In this document: piece by piece, positions 1 to 9,253 of the stretch
Layout of the letters: the number at the start of each line of letters is the position of its first letter
Position numbering within the stretch: position 1 is the stretch's first letter
Assembly (NCBI RefSeq): GCF_000739375.1
Contig: NZ_CP006704.1
Coordinates: 186,001-250,000, forward strand
DNA from: Comamonas testosteroni TK102
GTDB taxonomy: Bacteria > Pseudomonadota > Gammaproteobacteria > Burkholderiales > Burkholderiaceae_C
Reading direction: 5' to 3'
DNA: 64,000 bases
Made by a program: the position numbers and the translations under genes
Notes under the pieces: generated by a model
What the model was told of the DNA's origin: nothing
Seen by the model: only the letters and a program-made list of their open reading frames with translations
Database searches by the model: none

Positions 1-1
1 C

Positions 2-1618
2 TGGCTCGCCGAAGCGGCCTATCGCATGATCCAGAACAACCTGGACCCGGATGTGGCCGAGAACCCCAAGGCGCTCGTCGTCTACGGCGGCATCGGCCGC
101 GCGGCTCGCAACTGGGAGTGCTATGACGAGATCCTGGCCCAGCTCAAGAAGCTCGAGGCCGACGAATCGCTGCTGATCCAGTCGGGCAAGCCGGTGGGCG
201 TGTTCAAGACCCACCCCGATGCGCCGCGCGTGCTGCTGGCCAACTCCAATCTGGTGCCCAAGTGGGCCAACTGGGAGAAGTTCAACGAGCTCGATCAGAA
301 GGGCCTGTTCATGTACGGCCAGATGACGGCCGGCAGCTGGATCTACATCGGTGCCCAGGGCATCGTGCAGGGCACCTTCGAGACCTTTGTCGAGGCCGGT
401 CGCCAGCACTACAACAACGACCTGACCGGCAAGTGGATCCTCACCGCCGGCCTGGGCGGCATGGGGGGTGCCCAGCCGCTGGCCGGCGTGCTGGCCGGCG
501 CTTGCGTGCTGGCCATCGAATGCAAGCAGTCCAGCATCGACTTCCGCCTGCGCACCCGCTATGTGGACAAGCAGGCCAAGGATATCGACGACGCTCTGGC
601 CCTGATCAAGCATCACACCGAAAAGGGCGAGGCCGTCTCCATCGCGCTGCTGGGCAATGCGGCCGAAGTCCTGCCCGAGCTGGTCAGGCGCGCCAAGGCC
701 GGCGGCATCCGTCCCGACATCGTGACCGACCAGACCTCTGCCCACGACCTGATCAACGGCTATCTGCCCGTGGGCTGGACCGTGGAGCAATGGAACGCCG
801 CTGCGGCCGACCCCGGCCAGCACCCCACGCTCAGGAAGGCCGCCGCCCAGGGTTGCGCCCAGCATGTGCAGGCCATGCTGGACTTCCAGGCCATGGGCAT
901 TCCCACGGTGGACTATGGCAACAACATCCGCCAGGTGGCCCTGGACGAAGGCGTGAAGAACGCCTTCGACTTCCCCGGCTTTGTGCCTGCCTACATCCGT
1001 CCGCTGTTCTGCGAAGGCAAGGGCCCGTTCCGCTGGGTGGCGCTGTCCGGCGATCCCGAGGACATCTACAAGACCGACGCCAAGATCAAGGAGCTGTTCC
1101 CCGAGAACAAGCACACCCACCGCTGGCTGGACATGGCCAAGGAACGCATCGCCTTCCAGGGCCTGCCATCGCGCATCTGCTGGCTGGGTCTGGGCGAGCG
1201 CCACAAGGCGGCCCTGGCCTTCAATGAAATGGTCAAGAACGGCGAACTCAAGGCGCCCATCGTGATCGGCCGCGACCACCTGGACTGCGGCTCGGTGGCC
1301 AGCCCCAACCGCGAGACCGAAGCCATGAAGGACGGCACCGATGCCGTCTCCGACTGGCCGCTGCTCAACGCCCTGCTCAACACGGCGGGCGGCGCCACCT
1401 GGGTCAGCCTGCACCACGGCGGCGGCGTGGGCATGGGTTACTCGCAACATGCCGGCGTTGTGATCGTGGCCGATGGTACGGACGAGGCTGCGGCCCGCCT
1501 GAATCGCGTGCTCTGGAACGATCCCGCCACCGGCGTGATGCGCCATGCCGATGCAGGCTACGAGATTGCCGTGCAAGCGTCCAAGCGCCATGGCTTGAAT
1601 CTGCCGATGGTGAAGTAA
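2..1618 (+). CDS. hutU: Urocanate hydratase (5' end outside window)
   Basis: Urocanate hydratase (urocanase) adds water to urocanate to give 4-imidazolone-5-propionate, the second step of histidine breakdown, in the cytoplasm with tightly bound NAD+. The frame is open from the first complete codon of the window; about 538 residues are present against a usual 555-565, so roughly 20 N-terminal residues lie to the left. The family sequence is continuous, including [13 protein letters not shown] near the start, [10 protein letters not shown] in the NAD-binding region, and the Gly-rich [13 protein letters not shown] near the C-terminus. The run of six G inside GMGGA is read in frame here. It is followed downstream by hutD, hutI, hutF and hutG, so it belongs to the hut cluster. 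hutH and any hutC repressor must lie outside. The internal ATG at 26 should not be used as the start. Confidence 0.97.
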   Translation, partial: WLAEAAYRMIQNNLDPDVAENPKALVVYGGIGRAARNWECYDEILAQLKKLEADESLLIQSGKPVGVFKTHPDAPRVLLANSNLVPKWANWEKFNELDQKGLFMYGQMTAGSWIYIGAQGIVQGTFETFVEAGRQHYNNDLTGKWILTAGLGGMGGAQPLAGVLAGACVLAIECKQSSIDFRLRTRYVDKQAKDIDDALALIKHHTEKGEAVSIALLGNAAEVLPELVRRAKAGGIRPDIVTDQTSAHDLINGYLPVGWTVEQWNAAAADPGQHPTLRKAAAQGCAQHVQAMLDFQAMGIPTVDYGNNIRQVALDEGVKNAFDFPGFVPAYIRPLFCEGKGPFRWVALSGDPEDIYKTDAKIKELFPENKHTHRWLDMAKERIAFQGLPSRICWLGLGERHKAALAFNEMVKNGELKAPIVIGRDHLDCGSVASPNRETEAMKDGTDAVSDWPLLNALLNTAGGATWVSLHHGGGVGMGYSQHAGVVIVADGTDEAAARLNRVLWNDPATGVMRHADAGYEIAVQASKRHGLNLPMVK

Positions 1619-1662
1619 CTGTCACCCCCTGAGGCGCTTACGCCTAGGCGGCCCCACGCCTT

Positions 1663-1689
1663 CCCCCTCTCTCGCTGCGCGGGAGGGGG
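1663..1689. repeat. GC-rich intergenic inverted repeat
   Basis: The hutU-hutD gap (1619-1789) contains C5-TCTC paired with GGGAG4-type sequence around a TCGCTGCGC loop, followed by the phrase CTCGCTGCGGGGCGGCCC. I recall this pattern as a dispersed intergenic element of Comamonadaceae chromosomes, but only one copy is visible here, so that is inference. The stem has one mismatch and no T-run, so it is not a typical terminator. Confidence 0.4.
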
Positions 1690-1789
1690 ACGACAGCCTC
1701 GCTGCGGGGCGGCCCTTCCTCGCTGTCTCTCGTCTGGGCCGTGCCAGTTTTAAGCTGCGTTTTGTGGTAGTTTTTTGTGCTTTTGATCG

Positions 1790-2356
1790 ATGCAACGCTT
1801 TGACCTGAACCAGATTGCGCCCAGCCCGTGGAAGAACGGGGGCGGCAGCACGCGCGAGATTGCCTGCTGGCCGCAGGGCGCGGGCATGGACAGCTTTGGC
1901 TGGCGCGTGAGCGTGGCCACGATTGCCCAGGCCGGCCCGTTTTCGGCATTCCCGGGCATAGACCGCCAGATCATGCTGCTCGATGGCGACGGGGTGCGGC
2001 TGCACAGCGTCCAGGGCCAGGTCGAGCACGCATTGACCGATCGCTGGCAGCCCTTCGCCTTTTCGGGCGATACGGCTCTCGATTGCGATCTGCAGGGCGG
2101 GCCGTCCAGCGATTTCAATGTCATGACCCGGCGTGGACAATGGTCGGCACGGCTGGAGCTGCTCGCCGGCCAGGCCGAGGTGGGGCTGAGCGCTGCAGGA
2201 CTTTGCATGGTGCTGCAGGGCAGCTGGAAAGCTGCCGACGGCCGGGTGCTGGAGACCGGTCAGGGCCTGTGGTGGAGCAGTACCGGGGCCGAGTCGCTGG
2301 TGGCGCAAGGCGAGGATGCCAGACTGATCCTGGTCAGCCTGACAGCGCACACCTGA
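1790..2356 (+). CDS. hutD: HutD family protein
   Basis: HutD is a small cupin-fold protein found with histidine utilisation genes in proteobacteria. Its biochemical role is not settled; a regulatory or ceiling-setting role in hut expression has been proposed for Pseudomonas HutD. The 188-residue product fits the family length and begins MQRFDLNQIAPSPWKNGGGS. The motif PWKNGGG..TREIA is characteristic of the family, and the central FSAFPGIDRQIMLLDGDG segment is also typical. No strong ribosome-binding sequence precedes the ATG. It sits 171 bases after hutU and 139 before hutI on the same strand, consistent with cotranscription. Confidence 0.9.
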   Translation: MQRFDLNQIAPSPWKNGGGSTREIACWPQGAGMDSFGWRVSVATIAQAGPFSAFPGIDRQIMLLDGDGVRLHSVQGQVEHALTDRWQPFAFSGDTALDCDLQGGPSSDFNVMTRRGQWSARLELLAGQAEVGLSAAGLCMVLQGSWKAADGRVLETGQGLWWSSTGAESLVAQGEDARLILVSLTAHT

Positions 2357-2495
2357 AACAGGAGCAGCTTGCGCCTATGTACCGGACACTTCAATGAAGA
2401 TTGATCTGAAAAGTTAAAAGGGGCAGGCGCTGGTAGCTATGAAATCAGGAGTTTCATGGCCTGGATTGTCGTCATCGAACACGAGGAGCATCGCC

Positions 2496-3758
2496 ATGGC
2501 GCAAGCTAATCCCCATCCCGCAGTCTCCGCCGACGGCTGCTGGCACAACCTGCGTCTGGCGCCGGAGCTGTATGTCTCCGAGGTGGCGGATATTCCCGAA
2601 GGCACGCTGGCCTGCATCGTGGTGCAGCAAGGCCGCATGGTCTGGGTGGGACCGCAGCATGCCATGCCTGCCGAATACCAGGCGCTGCCCAGGCACGACG
2701 GCGCAGGGCGCCTGGCCACGCCGGGCCTGATCGACTGCCACACCCATCTGGTCTATGGCAGCGAGCGCGCCAACGAGTTCGCGATGCGCCTGGCCGGTGC
2801 CAGCTACGAAGAAGTGGCCCGGGCCGGCGGCGGCATCGTCTCTAGCGTCAGGGCCACGCGCGAAGCGTCGGAGGACGAGCTGGTGGCGCTGGCGCTGCCG
2901 CGTCTTGAACAGTTGCTGGCCGAGGGCGTGACGGCCATAGAGATCAAGTCGGGCTACGGCCTGGCCCTGGAACACGAGCGCAAGCAGCTGCGTGCCGCAC
3001 GGCGCCTGGGCGAGCTGTGTGCCGTGACCGTGCGCACCACCTTTTTAGGGGCCCATGCGCTGCCGCCAGAGTATGCTGGCCGCAGCCAGGAATACACGGA
3101 TCTGGTCTGTCAGGTCATGCTGCCGGCGCTGGCCGCCGAAGGCCTGATCGATGCCGTGGACGTGTTCTGCGAACGCATCGCCTTCTCGCTGGCCGAGACC
3201 GAGCAGGTCTTCGAAGCGGCCAAGGCCTTGGGCCTGCCCGTCAAGCTGCATGCCGAGCAGCTGTCGAATATGGAGGGTGCCGCCCTCGCGGCCCGCTATG
3301 GCGCCCTGTCATGCGACCATATCGAGCACCTGTCCGAGCACGGCATCACCGAGATGAAGAAGGCCGGTACCGTGGCCGTGCTGCTGCCCGGGGCCTTCTA
3401 CACGCTGCGCGACACCAAAGTGCCGCCCATTGAAGGTTTAAGAGCTGCCAAGGTCCCGATGGCCGTTTCTACCGATCACAATCCGGGTACCTCCCCGTGC
3501 TTGAGCTTGCTGCTCATGGCCAATATGGCTTGCACGCTGTTCCGTCTGACGGTTCCCGAGGCTCTGGCCGGCATCACCCGGCACGCTGCGCATGCTCTGG
3601 GCCTGCAGGACGAGCAAGGCCTGATTGCCGTGGGCCGTCCCGCCAATTTCGTGCTCTGGCCCGTGCAGCGGGCTGCAGAGCTGGCCTACTGGTTTGGCAG
3701 CAAGCCTGACTGTACGGTGGTGCGCCAGGGCCGGATTGCGCAGCAAGCCAAAGCCTGA
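2496..3758 (+). CDS. hutI: Imidazolonepropionase
   Basis: This cytoplasmic metal-dependent amidohydrolase opens the ring of 4-imidazolone-5-propionate to give N-formimidoyl-L-glutamate, the third step of histidine degradation. The product is 420 residues, a normal length. The metal-binding HxH is in [19 protein letters not shown], and later family segments KLHAEQLSN and STDHNPGT supply further metal and substrate ligands. I chose the ATG at 2496 because GAGGAG lies seven bases upstream (2483-2488). An in-frame ATG at 2439 would add 19 unlike residues and overlaps a small inverted repeat (ATGAAA-N7-TTTCAT, 2439-2457). It is followed after 24 bases by the dehydrogenase gene. Confidence 0.96.
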   Translation: MAQANPHPAVSADGCWHNLRLAPELYVSEVADIPEGTLACIVVQQGRMVWVGPQHAMPAEYQALPRHDGAGRLATPGLIDCHTHLVYGSERANEFAMRLAGASYEEVARAGGGIVSSVRATREASEDELVALALPRLEQLLAEGVTAIEIKSGYGLALEHERKQLRAARRLGELCAVTVRTTFLGAHALPPEYAGRSQEYTDLVCQVMLPALAAEGLIDAVDVFCERIAFSLAETEQVFEAAKALGLPVKLHAEQLSNMEGAALAARYGALSCDHIEHLSEHGITEMKKAGTVAVLLPGAFYTLRDTKVPPIEGLRAAKVPMAVSTDHNPGTSPCLSLLLMANMACTLFRLTVPEALAGITRHAAHALGLQDEQGLIAVGRPANFVLWPVQRAAELAYWFGSKPDCTVVRQGRIAQQAKA

Positions 3759-3782
3759 AGCGGGGAGCGCGAAAGGTTGCTG

Positions 3783-5171
3783 ATGTCTCACGAACAATTT
3801 CTCAATGAACTGATTTCCACCCTGGGCGCCGATGTGGCGCTGCGCGGCAATGACACGCCGGAGCGTAGCCGCACCGACTGGAGCGGCACGCCGCCCCAGC
3901 AACCGCTGGCGCTGGTGCGCCCACGCACCACGGAGGAAGTCAGCGCCGTCATGCGTCTGTGCAGCGCCCACAGGATTGCGGTGGTTCCGCAGGGTGGACT
4001 GACCGGGCTGGCCGGTGCCGCAGTCCCTACGGAGGGCGCTGTCGCGCTGTCGCTGGATCGCATGAACCGCATCGAGGACATCGATGCCCAGACCGGGTTG
4101 ATGCAGGTGCAGGCCGGCGTCACCCTGCAAGCCGTGCAGGAGGCGGCCGTGGATGTCGGCATGGTGTTCGGCGTGGATCTCGGCGCTCGCGGCAGCTGCC
4201 AGATCGGCGGCAATGTCTCCACCAACGCGGGCGGCAACGGCGTGCTGCAGCACGGCATGATGCGCGAGCAGGTGCTGGGCCTGGAGGTGGTGCTGGCCGA
4301 CGGCACGGTGCTGCCCATGCTGCGCCCCATGATCAAGAACAACACGGGTTACGACCTCAAGCAGTTCTTCATCGGTGCCGAAGGCACGCTGGGCATCATC
4401 ACGCGCGTGCTGCTGCGCCTGCGTCCTGCGCCGCAGGCCACGGCCACGACGCTGGTGGCCATGCCCGATTTCGACTCGGCGCTGGCCGTGCTCAAGCGCA
4501 TGCAATCGCACTTCGGCAACAGCGTCGCGGCCTATGAGCTGATGTGGGACAGCTTTGTGCAGGCCTCCATGGCCTGGCTCAAGCTCGCTGCGCCTTTTGA
4601 ACAGCGTTACCCCTTGCTGGCCCTGATCAATGTGGACGGCAAGGACGAGGCGCAGTTGCAAGGCGATGTGCAGCAGGTGCTCGAGGAGGCCATGGAGGCC
4701 GGCGAGGTGCTCGATGCCATCGTGGCCCAGTCGGTCGCCCAGGTACAGCAGCTGTGGAAGCTGCGCGAGGCACCTGCCGAGCTCAACAGCAATATGCATC
4801 CCGCGATCAACTTCGATGTGAGCCTGCCCCAGGCCGACATCGGCCGTTTTGCCGAGGCCTGCATGCAGGCCTTTGCCACTCGCTGGCCCGCTCACCAGGC
4901 GCTGTACTTCGGCCATGTGGGCGACGGCAACCTCCATGTCTCGGTGGATGGCAAGACCGTCAACGGCGAATGCGAGCAGGTGGAGGCGCTTCTCTACCGC
5001 ATCGTGGGCGAGATGCAGGGCAGCGTCTCCGCGGAGCACGGCATCGGCCTGCACAAAAAGCCCTATCTGGGCAACAGCCGCACGCCCGCAGAGCTGGCGG
5101 CGATGCGGGCCATCAAGCTGGCCCTCGATCCCATGGGCCTGATGAATCCCGGAAAGGTGTTTGATCTATGA
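3783..5171 (+). CDS. FAD-linked 2-hydroxyacid dehydrogenase (GlcD/D-2-hydroxyglutarate type)
   Basis: The product (462 residues) belongs to the vanillyl-alcohol-oxidase flavoprotein group that oxidises D-2-hydroxyacids such as D-lactate, glycolate or D-2-hydroxyglutarate. The N-terminal half carries the FAD-binding segment with PQGGLTGLAGAAVPT (about residues 63-77) and GGNVSTNAGGNGVLQHG. The C-terminal half ends with the family signature GHVGDGNLHV and EHGIGLHKK, which bind metal and substrate. The ATG at 3783 is preferred over a TTG six bases earlier because AAAGG stands six bases before it. Its last four bases overlap hisC (ATGA), so the two are translationally coupled. Its position inside the hut cluster suggests an imidazole-containing hydroxyacid such as imidazole-lactate as substrate, but the sequence does not prove this. 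Confidence 0.87.
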   Translation: MSHEQFLNELISTLGADVALRGNDTPERSRTDWSGTPPQQPLALVRPRTTEEVSAVMRLCSAHRIAVVPQGGLTGLAGAAVPTEGAVALSLDRMNRIEDIDAQTGLMQVQAGVTLQAVQEAAVDVGMVFGVDLGARGSCQIGGNVSTNAGGNGVLQHGMMREQVLGLEVVLADGTVLPMLRPMIKNNTGYDLKQFFIGAEGTLGIITRVLLRLRPAPQATATTLVAMPDFDSALAVLKRMQSHFGNSVAAYELMWDSFVQASMAWLKLAAPFEQRYPLLALINVDGKDEAQLQGDVQQVLEEAMEAGEVLDAIVAQSVAQVQQLWKLREAPAELNSNMHPAINFDVSLPQADIGRFAEACMQAFATRWPAHQALYFGHVGDGNLHVSVDGKTVNGECEQVEALLYRIVGEMQGSVSAEHGIGLHKKPYLGNSRTPAELAAMRAIKLALDPMGLMNPGKVFDL

Positions 5172-6328
5172 CGAATTCCCTGGTGGCCTCGCTGGCCCGC
5201 GCCCAGGTGCGCCCGCTGCCCGCGTACAACGCCGGCCTGTCCAATGAAGCGGTGCGGGCGCGCTATGGCGTGACCGATATCGCGCGACTGGCCAGCAATG
5301 AAAATCCCTTCGGTGCCAGCGCCTCGGTGCGCCGGGCGATTGCCGAGGTGGCCAACGATGTGGGCAACTATCCGGATGCCAACTGCACGGCCTTGCGCGA
5401 AGCCATTGCCGAGCGCACCGGGCTGCCCGCCGGGCGTCTGGTGTTCGGCGACGGCTCGGAAGACCTGATCAAGATTCTCTGCGAGGTCTTTCTCGCCCCC
5501 GGCGATCTGGTGGTGACCCAGCGTCCCGTGTTCGGCCTGCACGAAATCTATCCAAAGATGATGGGCGCGGAGGTCGAGCTCCTCGAGCTGAACGAGGAGC
5601 TGGGCTTCGATCTGGGCGCCTGGTGCGCTGCCGTGGCCAAGGCCCCCAAGATCGCCTTCCTGCCCAACCCGTCCAACCCCGTGGGCTGCATGATGGATGC
5701 GGCGCAGTTTGCAAAGGTGCTGGAGGCCACGCCCGCCAACACCGTGCTGGTGGTGGATGAGGCCTATTACGAATACGCGCTGCATGACGATGACTATCCC
5801 GATGTGCTGGCCATGCTGGATGCGCGGGTCGGGCCCTGGATCGTGCTGCGCACCTTCTCCAAGGCCTGGGGCCTGGCCGGTCTGCGCGTGGGCTACGGCA
5901 TGGCCGACAGCGCCGAGCTGGTGAGCCTGATGGACAAGGTGCGCTCGCCCTTCAACGTGAACATGGCGGCCCAGCGCGCGGCGCTGGCGGCCTGGAACGA
6001 TCCTGCGCACATGCGCAGCGGCGTGGCGACCACGGTGGCGCTGCGCGAGGATCTGCGCAGACAGCTGCTGGCGCTGGCAGGGCCGGGCCAGCCGCTGCAA
6101 GGCCTGCGCATTGCGCCTTCGGTAGCCAACTTCCTGTTTCTCGACCTGGGCCGTCCCAATGCACCGGTGACGGAGGCGCTGCTCAGACAGGGCGTGATCG
6201 TCAAGCCCTGGAAGGAGCCCGGTTTCGAGAATTTTCTGCGCGTATCCATAGGTACCGAGAAGGACAACGCGCGTTTTGTTCTGGCTTTGCTCGCTGCGAT
6301 GGAGCAGACTGAGCGCGTGACTGCATGA
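5168..6328 (+). CDS. hisC: Histidinol-phosphate aminotransferase-type enzyme (HisC)
   Basis: This fold-type I PLP aminotransferase of the HisC family (386 residues) normally transfers an amino group between glutamate and imidazole-acetol phosphate in histidine biosynthesis; many paralogues act on aromatic amino acids or histidine. The PLP lysine is in RTFSKAWGLAGLRVGYG; LASNENPFG near residue 41 and LPNPSNPVG are family motifs. The start overlaps the stop of the upstream dehydrogenase by four bases. No other his biosynthetic gene is adjacent, while hutI and hutF flank the pair. A catabolic histidine/imidazolepyruvate transaminase role is therefore as plausible as biosynthesis. The family call is firm, the substrate open. 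Confidence 0.88.
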   Translation: MTNSLVASLARAQVRPLPAYNAGLSNEAVRARYGVTDIARLASNENPFGASASVRRAIAEVANDVGNYPDANCTALREAIAERTGLPAGRLVFGDGSEDLIKILCEVFLAPGDLVVTQRPVFGLHEIYPKMMGAEVELLELNEELGFDLGAWCAAVAKAPKIAFLPNPSNPVGCMMDAAQFAKVLEATPANTVLVVDEAYYEYALHDDDYPDVLAMLDARVGPWIVLRTFSKAWGLAGLRVGYGMADSAELVSLMDKVRSPFNVNMAAQRAALAAWNDPAHMRSGVATTVALREDLRRQLLALAGPGQPLQGLRIAPSVANFLFLDLGRPNAPVTEALLRQGVIVKPWKEPGFENFLRVSIGTEKDNARFVLALLAAMEQTERVTA

Positions 6329-6370
6329 GCTGCGCGGTTTGATCTTTTCCGCCTCATAGAGACCATCACC

Positions 6371-7795
6371 ATGACTGCATCCTCATCCATTTCGCGTACC
6401 TTGTTTGCCGCAGACGCCTTGCTGCCCACGGGTTGGGCGCGCAATGTCCTGCTGAGCTGGAACGAGAGCGGCCAGCTGACCGAAGTGCTGACCGATGTGG
6501 ACCCGCAAAGCGGCGAGGCCGGGGAGGCGGAGGACGCCGCCAAGGCGGCCGGCCCGCTGATCCCGGGCATGCCCAATCTGCACTCGCACGCCTTCCAGCG
6601 CGCGTTCGGCGGGTTGACCGAATTTCGCGGTCAGGCGCAGGACAGCTTCTGGAGCTGGCGCAAGCTGATGTACGGCTTTGCCAATCGCATGACGCCCGAG
6701 GCGCTGGAGGCGATTGCGACCTGGCTGTACCTGGAGATGCTGGAGGCGGGCTATACCTCGGTGTGCGAGTTCCACTATGTGCACCATGATGCCGGTGGCA
6801 AGCCCTATGCCAACGATGCCAGCCTGTCGCTGGCGCTGCTGCGCGCGGCGCAGAAGACCGGCATCGGCATGACCTTGCTGCCCGTGCTCTATCAGACCAG
6901 CGGCTTCGGGGGCCTGCCGCCTCGCGAGGACCAGGCCCGTTTCATCCGCAGCACGGACAGCATGCTCTGCCTGCTGCAGCAGCTGGAGCCCGTGACCAGG
7001 GCGCAGCAGGCAGCTCTGGGCCTGGCTCCGCACTCGCTGCGCGCCGTGCCGCCGGACAGCCTGAAGACCGCGCTCGCAGGCCTGCACGCCCTGCTGCCCA
7101 AGGCTCCGGTGCACATCCATATCGCAGAGCAGACCCAGGAGGTGGATGACTGCCTGGCCTGGAGCGGTCAGCGCCCCGTGCAATGGCTGCTCGACCATGC
7201 TCCCGTCGATGCGCGCTGGTGCCTGATCCATGCCACGCACATGACGCCCGAGGAATATGCTGGCGCGGCACGCAGCGCGGCCGTTGCCGGCATCTGTCCC
7301 ACCACCGAAGCCAATCTCGGCGACGGCATCTTCGACATGCCGCTGTGGCTCAGGCATGGCGGCCGCTGGGGCATTGGCTCGGACAGCCATGCTTCGGTGA
7401 ATGCCGCCGAAGAGCTGCTGATGCTCGAATACAGCCAGCGCCTGAGCTTGCGCCAGCGCAATGTGCTTGGCGGCGGCGCCCAGCCCCAGGTGGCGACCTC
7501 CATGACCTTGCAGGCGGTGGCCGGCGGTGCCCAGGCGTCGGGCCGCGCCATTGCCGGTCTGGCCGTGGGCCAGCAGGCCGACTTCGTGGTGCTCGATGCC
7601 CGCCATGTGGCCCTCAACGGGCTGCCTGCCGACAGCGGTCATGCGGCCCATGTGTTTGCCAGCCATCGCACTTCGGCCATTGCCGAAGTCTGGGTTCGCG
7701 GCCAGCAGCGCGTGCAGGCAGGCCGTCATGCGCTGCACGAAGTCGCTCAGCAAGGCTTTGTGCAGACCCGCAAGGCATTGCTGCAGAACGCCTGA
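6371..7795 (+). CDS. hutF: Formimidoylglutamate deiminase
   Basis: HutF deaminates N-formimidoyl-L-glutamate to N-formyl-L-glutamate and ammonia, step four of the five-step hut pathway. It is a cytoplasmic Zn-dependent amidohydrolase. The 474-residue product carries the metal HxH in GMPNLHSHAFQRAFGGLTE, then HIHIAEQTQEVDDC, CLIHATHMT and WGIGSDSHASVNAAEELL, which give the remaining His and Asp ligands in the expected order. Presence of hutF with hutG, and no formiminoglutamase gene, shows that this strain uses the formylglutamate branch. The gene lies 42 bases after hisC and 41 before hutG. Confidence 0.96.
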   Translation: MTASSSISRTLFAADALLPTGWARNVLLSWNESGQLTEVLTDVDPQSGEAGEAEDAAKAAGPLIPGMPNLHSHAFQRAFGGLTEFRGQAQDSFWSWRKLMYGFANRMTPEALEAIATWLYLEMLEAGYTSVCEFHYVHHDAGGKPYANDASLSLALLRAAQKTGIGMTLLPVLYQTSGFGGLPPREDQARFIRSTDSMLCLLQQLEPVTRAQQAALGLAPHSLRAVPPDSLKTALAGLHALLPKAPVHIHIAEQTQEVDDCLAWSGQRPVQWLLDHAPVDARWCLIHATHMTPEEYAGAARSAAVAGICPTTEANLGDGIFDMPLWLRHGGRWGIGSDSHASVNAAEELLMLEYSQRLSLRQRNVLGGGAQPQVATSMTLQAVAGGAQASGRAIAGLAVGQQADFVVLDARHVALNGLPADSGHAAHVFASHRTSAIAEVWVRGQQRVQAGRHALHEVAQQGFVQTRKALLQNA

Positions 7796-7836
7796 GGGCG
7801 GCTGCATTCAGATTTTTGACAGAAGAGAGACGCTCC

Positions 7837-8652
7837 ATGAGCCAAGCCATCGCCCCCTTTGTCTTTCACCAGGGTACGGCACCGCTGCTGATTTCCATGC
7901 CGCATACCGGCACCCATGTGCCGGCCGACATTGCGGCCAAGCTCACGCCCGAAGGGCGCGAAGTCCATGACACCGACTGGCACATGCCGCAGCTCTACGA
8001 CTTCGCCAAGGCACTGGGCGCATCCATTCTGGCTGCCACGCATTCGCGCTATGTCATCGATCTGAACCGTCCGCCCGATGGTGCCAGCCTCTATCCGGGC
8101 CAGAGTGTGACCGGGCTGTGCCCGGTTGACGGCTTTGACAGCAAGCCTCTCTATGCCAGCAAGGACCTGGAGCCCGACGAGGCGGAAGTCGCGCGCCGTC
8201 GCGAACTCTACTGGCAGCCCTATCATGCGCAGCTGCGCGCCGAGCTCGATCGCATCAAGAGCCAGCATGGCGTGGCCATGCTGTGGGATGCGCACAGCAT
8301 CCGCTCGGTGCTGCCGCGCTTTTTCGAGGGCAAGCTGCCCGACCTGAACCTGGGCACCGCCGACGGCAAGAGCTGCGCGCCGGCGCTGGCCCAGCAGCTG
8401 CTGGACATTGCACGGCAGGCACCGGACCACACCAGCGTGCTCAATGGCCGCTTCAAGGGCGGTTTCATCACGCGCAACTATGGTCAGCCGGAGCAGGGCT
8501 TCCACGCCGTGCAGCTGGAGATGACGCAGTCCAGCTATATGCAGGAGCAGATGCCATTCGACTACCTGCCCGAGGTTGCGGCCCGCATCCAGCCCACCAT
8601 GCAGCGTCTGCTGCAGGCCGTGCTGGCCTTCGCCCAAGCCAGCGGCCGCTGA
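7837..8652 (+). CDS. hutG: N-formylglutamate deformylase
   Basis: HutG hydrolyses N-formyl-L-glutamate to glutamate and formate, the last step of the pathway. The 271-residue product is normal for the family. It shows LLISMPHTGTHVP near the N-terminus, the VHDTDWHMPQLY segment, IDLNRPPDG, and MLWDAHSIRS, which carry metal and substrate ligands in this family. The ATG at 7837 is preceded by AGAAGAGAGA. The reading frame is open far upstream inside hutF, but that extension has no family similarity. It converges on soxR with only seven bases between the stop codons. Confidence 0.96.
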   Translation: MSQAIAPFVFHQGTAPLLISMPHTGTHVPADIAAKLTPEGREVHDTDWHMPQLYDFAKALGASILAATHSRYVIDLNRPPDGASLYPGQSVTGLCPVDGFDSKPLYASKDLEPDEAEVARRRELYWQPYHAQLRAELDRIKSQHGVAMLWDAHSIRSVLPRFFEGKLPDLNLGTADGKSCAPALAQQLLDIARQAPDHTSVLNGRFKGGFITRNYGQPEQGFHAVQLEMTQSSYMQEQMPFDYLPEVAARIQPTMQRLLQAVLAFAQASGR

Positions 8653-8674
8653 GCCGAGGCTAGTGGCCCTCGGC
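8653..8674. terminator. Possible shared hairpin between hutG and soxR
   Basis: GCCGAGG at 8653-8659 can pair with CCTCGGC at 8668-8674 around an eight-base loop. It lies directly after the hutG stop and overlaps the end of soxR. There is no T-run on either strand, so termination efficiency is doubtful. Confidence 0.35.
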
Positions 8675-9130
8675 CTGCAGCTCGTCGCCTAGCCAGCGGC
8701 GCGGCCCCGGGCCGCCACGCTGGCATTGGTCGCCGGGGTTGTACATGCTGCAGACCTTGAGCGACAGACAGCCGCAGCCTATGCACTGGTTGAGGCTGTC
8801 GCGCAGGCGCTGCAGCTCGTCGATGCGCTCGTCCAGCCGCTGCTGCCAGATGCGCGACATCTTCTGCCAGTCGCCGCCCGTGGGCACATGCCGCGTCGGC
8901 AGCCGCGCCAGCTGCGCGGCGATCTCCTCCAGCGTGAAGCCCACGCGCTGCGCAAACACGATGTAGGCGATGCGCCGCAGGCCCGAACGGTGGTAGCGCC
9001 GCCTTCCGCTGCTGCTTCGCACCGATTCGATCAGACCCAGCGACTCGTAGTAGCGCAATGCCGATGCGTTGACGCCGCTGCGCTGGGCGAAGTCGCTGAT
9101 GCTCATCAGCGGATCATCCTCAATTTTCAT
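8660..9130 (-). CDS. soxR: Redox-sensitive transcriptional activator SoxR
   Basis: SoxR is a MerR-family dimeric regulator whose [2Fe-2S] cluster is oxidised by redox-cycling compounds and then activates promoters with an over-long spacer. The 156-residue product has the N-terminal winged helix (ISDFAQRSGVNASALRYYE, residues 11-29), a dimerisation helix, and the cluster ligands C116, C119, C121 and C127 in CIGCGCLSLKVC, exactly the CX2CXCX5C spacing of SoxR. The start at 9130 has GGAGAAAG just upstream. Outside enteric bacteria SoxR usually controls efflux and redox enzymes directly rather than soxS, and here the divergent neighbour is an RND pump. Confidence 0.96.
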   Translation of the reverse strand: MKIEDDPLMSISDFAQRSGVNASALRYYESLGLIESVRSSSGRRRYHRSGLRRIAYIVFAQRVGFTLEEIAAQLARLPTRHVPTGGDWQKMSRIWQQRLDERIDELQRLRDSLNQCIGCGCLSLKVCSMYNPGDQCQRGGPGPRRWLGDELQAEGH

Positions 9131-9148
9131 GATGTCTTTCTCCGGAGC

Positions 9149-9179
9149 TTGACTTCAAGTTAACTTGAACTTGAAGAAT
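9149..9179 (+). promoter_or_regulatory. SoxR operator within a long-spacer promoter
   Basis: A perfect 16-base palindrome, TTCAAGTTAACTTGAA (9154-9169), matches the core of known SoxR boxes (CTCAAGTTAACTTGAG type). On the plus strand it lies between TTGACT (9149-9154) and AAGAAT (9174-9179), a 19-base spacer typical of MerR-family activated promoters. It lies 24 bases upstream of the soxR start, and the same site could govern soxR on the minus strand and the efflux operon on the plus strand. Confidence 0.85.
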
Positions 9180-9253
9180 GCCGCCATTGTGATCGATAGC
9201 CGGTGGAGCCGCAATCAACGGCCCATGCGCTGGTCGGAGTTCTTCTGCTATTC

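Noticed and set aside
2439..2495. Upstream ATG for hutI
   Set aside because: The 57-base extension lacks family similarity, while the ATG at 2496 has a good Shine-Dalgarno site.
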